DNA of 9,266 bases from positions 1-9,266 of the forward strand of contig JAJYGK010000109.1 of NCBI GenBank assembly GCA_021790715.1. The letters are read 5' to 3'. Position 1 is the stretch's first letter. The number at the start of each line of letters is the position of its first letter. Positions 1-7,114 of the stretch are shown piece after piece. A program made the translations under genes and the position numbers. This stretch comes from Chloroflexota bacterium (GTDB taxonomy: Bacteria > Chloroflexota > Limnocylindria > Limnocylindrales > CSP1-4). The notes under the pieces were generated by a model that was given only the letters and a program-made list of their open reading frames with translations, had not been told where the DNA came from and made no database searches.

Positions 1-1011
1 GGAACCGGAACGCGCGCCGCCCCCTTCGCCCGCCGGCGGATGCGCGGTGGCCGGCACCAGCGGCCCCCGGTGGCGGATGCGGACGGCGCAGTGGAAGGAC
101 GTGATGCGCTCACGGCCGTCGACGAAATGCATCTCTCGCACGTCGAAGCGGCGGCGCTCCAGGTCCTCGCGCCGCCCGAGCCGCACGAGGTTCCGTCCCG
201 CGTCGATCGATGCGACATAGCGGCGCTCGCCCAGCGCGACGCCGACCCCCGTCCGCTGCCCCACCGTGTACGCCGCGGCCCCGCGGTGCTCCCCGACCGT
301 CGACCCGTCGACGTCGACCACCGGCCCAGGCGTCTCCCGCCAGCCGGCCCGCTCGCGCAGCGTCTCGCGGTAGTCGCCGCCGGGCACGAAGCAGATCTCC
401 TGGCTCTCCGGGACGTCCGCCGTCGCCAGCCCGAGGTCGCGGGCGATCGACCGGACCCGCGGCTTCGAGAGCTCCCCGAGCGGGAACCGCGTCCGCTCCA
501 GCTGGTCCTGCCGGAGCCCGTAGAGGAAGTAGCTCTGGTCCTTCGCGGGGTCGGCCGCGGCGAGCAGGCGCCACCGTCGTCCGCCGGGCAGCCCCTCGTC
601 GGGCACCTCGTCCACGCGCGCGTAGTGCCCCGTCGCCACCGCCTCCGCGCCGTACAGGAGGCGTGCCCGCCCGAGCAGCGCGCCGAACTTCACGTACGTG
701 TTGCAGTCCACGCAGGGGCTCGGCGTCGCGCCCGACAGGTACGAGCGGACGAACGGGTCGAGGACGCCGGCCGCGAACTCGCGCTCCAGGTCGAGGATGA
801 AGAACGGGATGTCCAGCTGGGCCGCGACCCGCCGCGCGTCGTCGGCCGCGTCCAGCGAGCAGCAACTCTTGCGGAACTCGGATCGAACGTCCGCTCCGCC
901 GTGGAGGCGCATCCAGACCCCGACCACCTCGTGCCCCTCGGCGCGCAGGAGGGCGGCGGCCACCGACGAGTCGACGCCGCCGGACATGGCGGCGACGATG
1001 CGCGGGCTCAC
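1..1011 (-). CDS. mnmA: tRNA-specific 2-thiouridylase MnmA, C-terminus cut by window edge
   Basis: Cytoplasmic enzyme that uses ATP and persulfide sulfur to make 2-thiouridine at position 34 of tRNA(Lys), tRNA(Glu) and tRNA(Gln). The reading frame is open for 337 codons from a GTG at 1011 to the left edge with no stop. Visible motifs: PP-loop SGGVDSS at residues 10-16 for adenylation; SPCVDCNTYVKF at 98-109, with Cys103 at the position of the first catalytic cysteine; KDQSYFL at 157-163; and ESQEICF at 202-208, with Cys207 as the second catalytic cysteine. The family is usually about 360-380 residues, so only the last part of the C-terminal beta-barrel should be missing. The GTG overlaps the TGA of the upstream desulfurase gene (GTGA). 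No Shine-Dalgarno precedes it, so translational coupling is likely. An internal ATG at residue 9 would cut into the PP-loop region and is rejected. The identification is very secure; the exact start is fairly secure. Confidence 0.96.
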   Translation of the reverse strand, partial: MSPRIVAAMSGGVDSSVAAALLRAEGHEVVGVWMRLHGGADVRSEFRKSCCSLDAADDARRVAAQLDIPFFILDLEREFAAGVLDPFVRSYLSGATPSPCVDCNTYVKFGALLGRARLLYGAEAVATGHYARVDEVPDEGLPGGRRWRLLAAADPAKDQSYFLYGLRQDQLERTRFPLGELSKPRVRSIARDLGLATADVPESQEICFVPGGDYRETLRERAGWRETPGPVVDVDGSTVGEHRGAAAYTVGQRTGVGVALGERRYVASIDAGRNLVRLGRREDLERRRFDVREMHFVDGRERITSFHCAVRIRHRGPLVPATAHPPAGEGGGARSGS

Positions 1012-2174
1012 GGGTCCCGGGCCGCGAGCGCGACGGCCCCGGCACGCACCCGTTCGATCGTCGCCGGCACGATCCGGCACGCCAGATCGATGTCGGCCTC
1101 CGTCGTCGTCCGGCCGAGCGTCAGCCGCAGTGCGCCCCGCGCCTCCTCGGCCGGGTACCCCATCGCCGTCAGCACGTGCGACGGCTCCGTCGAACCCGCG
1201 GCGCACGCCGAGCCGCTGGAGCAGGCGATCCCCTCGAGATCGAGCGCGACCACGAGCGATTGCCCGTCCACGTCCCGCACGATCACGGACAGGTGACCCG
1301 GCGCCCGGTGCTGGGGGTGTCCGGTCAGCTCCACGCCGGGGACCGCCAGCACCGCGTCGCGCAGCCGGTCGCGCAGTCCCGCGACGCGGTCCGGCACCGC
1401 CGGGCGCTCGCGGCGCGCCAGCCGAAGCGCCCGCGCCAGCCCCGTCGCCCCGGCCACGTCCTCGGTGCCCGCCCGCCGGTGCCGTTCCTGCGAGCCGCCG
1501 TGCTGCTGCGCGAGCAACGCCGTCCCGCGCCGCACGTACAGCGCTCCGGCACCCCTGGGACCCTCGAGCTTGTGGCCCGCGATCGACAGGAGGTCCACGT
1601 CGAGCGCCGGGACGTCCAGGTCCATCCAGGGTGCCGCCTGCACCGCGTCGACGTGGACGAGCACGTGCCGCTGTGTCCGTGCGTGGCGCACGAGATCGGC
1701 GAGCGGCTGGACCGTGCCGACCTCGTTGTTCACGTACTGCAGGCTCACCAGCACGGTCCGCTCGGTCAGCGCCGCCGACAGGGCCTCCGGGTCGACCCGC
1801 CCGTACCGGTCGACGGGCAGGACCGTCACCTCGAACCCGAATTTCTCCAGGTAACCGAACGCGTGGAGCACGGCCTCGTGCTCGACGGCCGTGGTGACGA
1901 GGTGGTGGCCGCGTGCCTTCCCCGCCCAGGCCGCGCCCTTGATCGCCAGGTTGATCGCCTCGCTGCCACCACTCGTGAAGACGACCTCGCGCGGATCCAC
2001 GCGGAGGTCGCGGGCGACCGATTCGCGCGCCTCGTCGAGGGCGGCGCGCGCCCGACGACCGAAGGCATGCGTCGACGATGGGTTGCCCCAGGCCTCCGAC
2101 ATCACCGACACCATCGCCTCGACGACCTCGGGGCGCGGCGGGGTGGTGGCGGCGTGGTCCAGGTAGATCGGCAT
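1008..2174 (-). CDS. iscS: Cysteine desulfurase, IscS/NifS family (class V aminotransferase fold, PLP)
   Basis: PLP enzyme that takes sulfur from L-cysteine as an enzyme-bound persulfide, releasing alanine. The 388-residue length is normal. The start MPIYLDHAATTP is the classic family N-terminus. Other visible features: EHE with His99 (stacks on PLP), NNE at 149-151, VDAVQ with Asp176, AGHKLEGPRG with the PLP lysine at Lys202, and SGSACAAGSTEPS with catalytic Cys324 on a long, mobile group-I type loop; an extra Cys318 lies six residues earlier. The stop overlaps the mnmA start by 4 nt, so the likely partner is MnmA and the product tRNA 2-thiouridine, as in the Bacillus-type desulfurase/MnmA pairing. 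It may also serve Fe-S assembly, but no iscU/sufU lies in view. No Shine-Dalgarno precedes the ATG; a TACACT box lies 7 nt upstream. The symbol iscS is family-level: nifS or yrvO would be equally fair. Confidence 0.95.
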   Translation of the reverse strand: MPIYLDHAATTPPRPEVVEAMVSVMSEAWGNPSSTHAFGRRARAALDEARESVARDLRVDPREVVFTSGGSEAINLAIKGAAWAGKARGHHLVTTAVEHEAVLHAFGYLEKFGFEVTVLPVDRYGRVDPEALSAALTERTVLVSLQYVNNEVGTVQPLADLVRHARTQRHVLVHVDAVQAAPWMDLDVPALDVDLLSIAGHKLEGPRGAGALYVRRGTALLAQQHGGSQERHRRAGTEDVAGATGLARALRLARRERPAVPDRVAGLRDRLRDAVLAVPGVELTGHPQHRAPGHLSVIVRDVDGQSLVVALDLEGIACSSGSACAAGSTEPSHVLTAMGYPAEEARGALRLTLGRTTTEADIDLACRIVPATIERVRAGAVALAARDP

Positions 2175-2181
2175 GCGCGCA

Positions 2182-2187
2182 AGTGTA
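2182..2187 (-). promoter_or_regulatory. Possible -10 box (TACACT) just upstream of the cysteine desulfurase gene
   Basis: On the minus strand, TACACT matches the TAnnnT form of a sigma-70 type -10 element. It is followed by 7 nt and then the ATG at 2174. Transcription starting about 7 nt downstream would begin at or next to the ATG and give a leaderless mRNA, which fits the absence of any Shine-Dalgarno here. No good -35 hexamer is visible 16-18 nt upstream. Chance occurrence cannot be ruled out, but A/T-containing hexamers are rare in this GC-rich context. Confidence 0.35.
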
Positions 2188-2216
2188 GCCGCGGACGGCC
2201 GCACGCCCGGAACGCC

Positions 2217-2260
2217 GGTCGGCCGCGGTTGGTCGGCCCCGGTGGAGGGCCCCGGTCGGC
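2217..2260. repeat. Three direct copies of GGTCGGC in the typA-desulfurase gap
   Basis: The 95-bp gap 2175-2269 holds GGTCGGC at 2217-2223, 2231-2237 and 2254-2260 (plus-strand reading), and a second direct repeat GGCCCCGGT at 2235-2243 and 2248-2256. Copy spacing is 14 and 23 bp, so it is not a regular array. They could be binding sites for a regulator of the desulfurase-mnmA unit or simply low-complexity GC sequence. I see no terminator with a T-run after typA in this gap. Confidence 0.35.
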
Positions 2261-2269
2261 GCCGGTGGG

Positions 2270-4207
<1,938 letters not shown>

Positions 4208-4234
4208 GGGCCCGTGCATTGTCGCACGGTTTCG

Positions 4235-4250
4235 GGGGCGCCGCCGCCCC
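4235..4250. other. Short GC hairpin upstream of typA
   Basis: GGGGCG (4235-4240) and CGCCCC (4245-4250) form a perfect 6-bp stem with a 4-nt loop, 28 nt upstream of the typA ATG. There is no T-run on either side, so it is not a standard terminator. It could affect typA expression if the mRNA starts upstream of it. Such inverted repeats also arise by chance in sequence this GC-rich. Confidence 0.25.
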
Positions 4251-4285
4251 GGGTGCCGCCGCCCCGGGTGCCGGCGCCCCGGCTG
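4241..4285. repeat. 15-bp tandem repeat, three copies, in the typA/acetyltransferase divergent gap
   Basis: The unit CCGCCGCCCCGGGTG occurs exactly at 4241-4255 and 4256-4270. A third copy at 4271-4285 differs at two positions. Each copy carries a CCCCGG core. The array sits in the 130-bp non-coding gap 4208-4337, which must hold the outward promoters of both typA and the acetyltransferase gene. It could be an operator array or a slippage-prone microsatellite. The rest of the gap (4286-4337) is C-rich with no strong promoter; the best -10-like box for the acetyltransferase gene is a weak CAGACT at 4326-4331. Confidence 0.7.
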
Positions 4286-4337
4286 CCCTGCCCGGCGTCC
4301 GCCCCCCGCCCGCCCGGCGGCGTGGCAGACTCCGCCC

Positions 4338-4892
4338 ATGAACCTCACCGGGGGAGACGCCGCACCGATCCCACCGACGACGATCCGGCGCGCCCGGCCG
4401 GAGGATGCCGCGTCGATCGCCGCGATCTACAACCAGGGGATCGAGGAGCGGAGCGCCACGTTCGAGACCGAGCCGCGCACGCCCGCGACGATCGGCGAGT
4501 GGCTCGGCGAGCGGGCGGAACGCCATCCGGTGGTGGTCGCGGAACGGGGAGGCCGTGTGGTGGCATGGGCATCCGCGTCCGAGTACCGGCCCCGCGCCTG
4601 CTACGCGGGCGTGGCCGAGTGCTCGGTCTACGTGGCCCGGGACGCGCGCGGCACGGGTGCCGGGCGCGCGGCGCTCGCCGGCCTCGCTGACGCCTGCGAG
4701 GCGGCCGGCTTCTGGAAGCTCGTCTCGCGCGTCTTCCCGGAGAACACCGCGAGCCGGCGCCTCTGCCGCAGCGTCGGATTCCGCGAGGTCGGCACGTACC
4801 GGCGGCACGCCCGGCTCGACGGGAAATGGCGCGACACGGTGATCGTCGAGCTGCTGCTCGGCGAGGCGCGCGACGAGGCCAGCACGCCGTAG
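4338..4892 (+). CDS. GNAT-family N-acetyltransferase, phosphinothricin acetyltransferase-like
   Basis: Acetyl-CoA-dependent N-acetyltransferase of 184 residues, single GNAT domain, predicted cytoplasmic. The pattern is that of the PAT/YncA (MnaT) group: TIRRARPEDAASIAAIYNQG at 15-34; AECSVYV at 93-99; the acetyl-CoA pyrophosphate-binding RGTGAG (R/Q-x-x-G-x-G/A) at 104-109; then a VFPENTASRRLCRSVGF segment; and the closing GKWRDTVIVELLL strand typical of this group. Relatives acetylate phosphinothricin, methionine sulfone/sulfoximine or similar amino-acid analogues, but the substrate here cannot be read from sequence. ATG 4338 was chosen because homology begins soon after it and upstream sequence is the tandem-repeat gap. 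No Shine-Dalgarno precedes it. It is divergent from typA and 31 bp upstream of an M20 deacylase gene on the same strand, suggesting one transcript. Confidence 0.9.
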   Translation: MNLTGGDAAPIPPTTIRRARPEDAASIAAIYNQGIEERSATFETEPRTPATIGEWLGERAERHPVVVAERGGRVVAWASASEYRPRACYAGVAECSVYVARDARGTGAGRAALAGLADACEAAGFWKLVSRVFPENTASRRLCRSVGFREVGTYRRHARLDGKWRDTVIVELLLGEARDEASTP

Positions 4893-4911
4893 CGTGGCGG
4901 CGACCGCCCGC

Positions 4912-4918
4912 GGAGGAG
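4912..4918 (+). promoter_or_regulatory. Strong Shine-Dalgarno (GGAGGAG) of the M20 gene
   Basis: GGAGG at 4912-4916 lies 7 nt before ATG 4924, ideal spacing. This decides the start against the in-frame GTG at 4894. It is the only textbook ribosome-binding site in the window and belongs to an operon-internal gene. Confidence 0.85.
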
Positions 4919-4923
4919 CACCC

Positions 4924-6081
4924 ATGCGGACCGACGACGTCATCGATCTTGCGCGCCGCCTCGTCGCGATCGACTCGGTCAACCCATCGCTCGTCCCGGG
5001 AGGCGCGGGCGAGCACGAGATCGCGCGGTTCATCGCCGGCTGGGCCGCCGAGAACGGGCTGTCGAGCCGGGTCGTCGCGTCGCCCGACGGGCGCCCGAAC
5101 CTGGTGATCGGCGAGACGGCGGGGGCCGGGGCCGATCCGGCGGCGCACGACGGCCCGACGCTCATGCTCTACGGCCACATGGACACCGTCGGGCCCGGCG
5201 CGATGGTCTCGCCCTTCGAGCCGCGCATCGACGGCGATCGGCTGTTCGGGCGGGGAGCCTACGACCAGAAGGCCGGCCTCGCCGCCGCGCTCGTCGCCGC
5301 GCGCGAGGCCGGCCGCGCGGGCCTCCGGGGACGCGTGCTGCTCGTCGCGGTGGCCGACGAGGAGACGACGAGCACCGGCATCCGGGAGGTGCTGCGGCAC
5401 GTGCGGGCGGACGCCGCCGTCCTCACCGAGCCGACCGAGCTGGCGCTCGGGATCGCCCACCGCGGGTTCGTGTGGCTCGAGATCGAGGTGCGCGGCAAGG
5501 CGGCCCACGGCTCGCGCCCGCACCTCGGCGTGGACGCGATCTTCCGGACGGGCCCCGTCATCACCGCGCTCGAGCGCTACACGGAACGGCTCGCGGGCCG
5601 GGTGCACCCGCTGCTCGGCCCCGGTCTGCTGCACGCCTCGCGGATCCAGGGCGGCGGGGAGATGGCCACGCTGCCCGACCGCTGCGTGCTCGCCGTCGAG
5701 CGGCGCACGCTCCCCGGCGAGACCCCGGAGCAGGTCCTCGCCGAGGTCGAGGGCGTCCTCGAGGCCTGTCGCGCGGCCGATCCCGCCCTCGACGCGTCCG
5801 CGCGCGTGACGCTCGCCCGCGAACCGTTCCAGATCGCGGCCGACCACCCGCTCGTCGTGCTCGCCCGCGACGCGACCGCGCGCGCCACCGGCACGCGGCC
5901 GGAGCTGGCCGGCCTCAGCTTCTGGGCCGACTCGGCCTACACGAGCGCGGCCGGGATCCCGAGCGTCCTCCTCGGCCCGCCCGGCGAGGGCGCGCATGCC
6001 GACGTGGAGTGGGCCGGTGTGAGCGGCACGATCGCGTGCGCCCGGGCCCTGGCGGAGATCGCGGCCGACTTCTGCTCCTGA
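4924..6081 (+). CDS. M20-family metallopeptidase/deacylase (ArgE/DapE-like)
   Basis: Di-zinc hydrolase of 385 residues, normal for the family, predicted cytoplasmic (no signal peptide seen). The metal site is complete: YGHMDTVG with His85 and Asp87; GAYDQKAG with bridging Asp114; ADEE with catalytic base Glu146 and ligand Glu147; Glu169 in LTEPTE; and His358 in GEGAHAD near the C-terminus. The lid/dimerisation domain begins at the HRGFVWLEIEVRGKAAHG segment (about 179-196) and contains His195, the oxyanion-type histidine of dimeric members. Relatives include acetylornithine deacetylase, succinyl-diaminopimelate desuccinylase, LysK-type deacetylases and carboxypeptidase G2-like enzymes. No arg, dap or lys genes are nearby, so a specific name is not justified. 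It is probably co-transcribed with the acetyltransferase gene 31 bp upstream, and converges on the transporter gene with a 7-bp gap. Confidence 0.93.
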   Translation: MRTDDVIDLARRLVAIDSVNPSLVPGGAGEHEIARFIAGWAAENGLSSRVVASPDGRPNLVIGETAGAGADPAAHDGPTLMLYGHMDTVGPGAMVSPFEPRIDGDRLFGRGAYDQKAGLAAALVAAREAGRAGLRGRVLLVAVADEETTSTGIREVLRHVRADAAVLTEPTELALGIAHRGFVWLEIEVRGKAAHGSRPHLGVDAIFRTGPVITALERYTERLAGRVHPLLGPGLLHASRIQGGGEMATLPDRCVLAVERRTLPGETPEQVLAEVEGVLEACRAADPALDASARVTLAREPFQIAADHPLVVLARDATARATGTRPELAGLSFWADSAYTSAAGIPSVLLGPPGEGAHADVEWAGVSGTIACARALAEIAADFCS

Positions 6082-6088
6082 CGGCCGG

Positions 6089-7114
6089 TCAGGCCGCCCG
6101 AACCCCCTCCGGCTCGGCGACCTGCCTCCCGCGCGCCAGGAGCCGTGCACCCGGACGGGCGGTCGCGACGACCAGCCCGGCGATCACGAGCCCGACCCCC
6201 GCGAACTGGACGGGCGAGGGCGCCTCGGACAGCAGGATTCCGGCCAGGAAGACCGTGGCGACCGGCTGGGCCAGGAGGATCACCGACGTGATCGCCGCCG
6301 GGAGCCGCGGCTGCGAGGCGGAGATCAGCAGATACCCGGCCACCTGCGAGGTCAGCGCGAGGGCGAGGAGCCAGCCGTGCGCCGGCCAGCTCGGCACGAC
6401 GTCGAGCTCGCCGATGATGGCCCCCACGACGGCGCCGACGACGGCCGTCGTCAGGCTCGACAGGAACAGCATCGTCGCGGGCCGCAGGCCGCCGGAGTTC
6501 GCCTGACGGGCCAGCAGCAGGTAGCCGCCGTACGCGGTCGCCGAGCCGAGCCCGAACACGACGCCCAGTCGGGGATCCGCGCCGTACGCCCCGGTGCCGA
6601 TCAGCCCGGAGATCAGCACGACGCCGACCAGCATCGTGGGAATCGCGGCCGCCACGCGGCGCGGCGGCCGCTCGCCGAGGGCGACCCAGGCGACGATCGC
6701 GACGACGACGACCTGGAGGTTGCCCACCACCGTCGCCAGCCCGGCTCCGACGTCGTCCACCGACGTGTTCCAGCAGAGCAGGTCGGCCGCGAAGAAGACG
6801 CCGGCCAGGATCGCGATCGCGCGGTCGCGTGACACCATCGGGCCGAGGCGGCGCCGCTCGGCGAGCGCGAGCAGGCCGAGGAACGGGAGCGCGTACAGGC
6901 AGCGGAACACCGCCGCCGTGGCCGGCGACGTGTGCGAGAAGACGAAGAAGATGCCCGAGAACGCGATGCAGAGCGCGCCGAGCAGGGCACCGAGCCGGGG
7001 CCGCCGCCCGACGGCCGCGGCCCAGTCCAGGCCGGCTATGGGGCCTGCTCCGGGGCGGGCTCGGGCTCGGGCTCGTGCTGCATCGGGCCCGGCATGCGCC
7101 CCTCCTCGGCCCAC
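6089..7114 (-). CDS. EamA/DMT-superfamily transporter, start uncertain
   Basis: Inner-membrane drug/metabolite-type permease, about 10 hydrophobic helices in two EamA repeats (roughly residues 40-165 and 182-320 in the longest form). Visible helices include LGALLGALCIAFSGIFFVF, GNLQVVVVAIVAWVALGE and ITSVILLAQPVATVFLAGIL. The segment VALGERPP between repeats and the end-of-helix LSEAPSPVQFAGVGLVIAG are typical of EamA proteins, which often export amino acids or other metabolites; the substrate is unknown. The start is a problem. The nearest usable upstream codon is GTG 7114 (GGAGG 4 nt before it), which overlaps aspS by 79 bp and adds an unlikely Ala-Arg-rich leader. No ATG, GTG or TTG lies between it and helix 1. 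The next, GTG 6910, would delete helix 1. An ATA at 7039, overlapping the aspS stop as ATAG with GGAG 8 nt upstream, fits best structurally. Downstream of hisS-aspS on the same strand, so probably co-transcribed. Confidence 0.85.
   Translation of the reverse strand: MGRGGAHAGPDAARARARARPGAGPIAGLDWAAAVGRRPRLGALLGALCIAFSGIFFVFSHTSPATAAVFRCLYALPFLGLLALAERRRLGPMVSRDRAIAILAGVFFAADLLCWNTSVDDVGAGLATVVGNLQVVVVAIVAWVALGERPPRRVAAAIPTMLVGVVLISGLIGTGAYGADPRLGVVFGLGSATAYGGYLLLARQANSGGLRPATMLFLSSLTTAVVGAVVGAIIGELDVVPSWPAHGWLLALALTSQVAGYLLISASQPRLPAAITSVILLAQPVATVFLAGILLSEAPSPVQFAGVGLVIAGLVVATARPGARLLARGRQVAEPEGVRAA

Noticed and set aside
110..1045. Minus-strand 311-codon frame overlapping mnmA in another frame
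   Set aside because: Arg/Pro/Gly-rich shadow. The MnmA frame, open to the left edge, carries the PP-loop and both cysteines.
4326..4331. CAGACT as the -10 box of the acetyltransferase operon
   Set aside because: Only a weak match (lacks the TA start) and no -35, so it is mentioned but not listed as a feature.
4345..6150. 601-codon minus-strand open frame antisense to the GNAT and M20 genes
   Set aside because: Codon-reversed shadow of two well-supported plus-strand genes; no motif or plausible start signal.
7057..7074. Tandem hexamers considered as a CRISPR-like or regulatory array
   Set aside because: In-frame (Glu-Pro) coding repeats with no spacers; best explained as a protein low-complexity tail.
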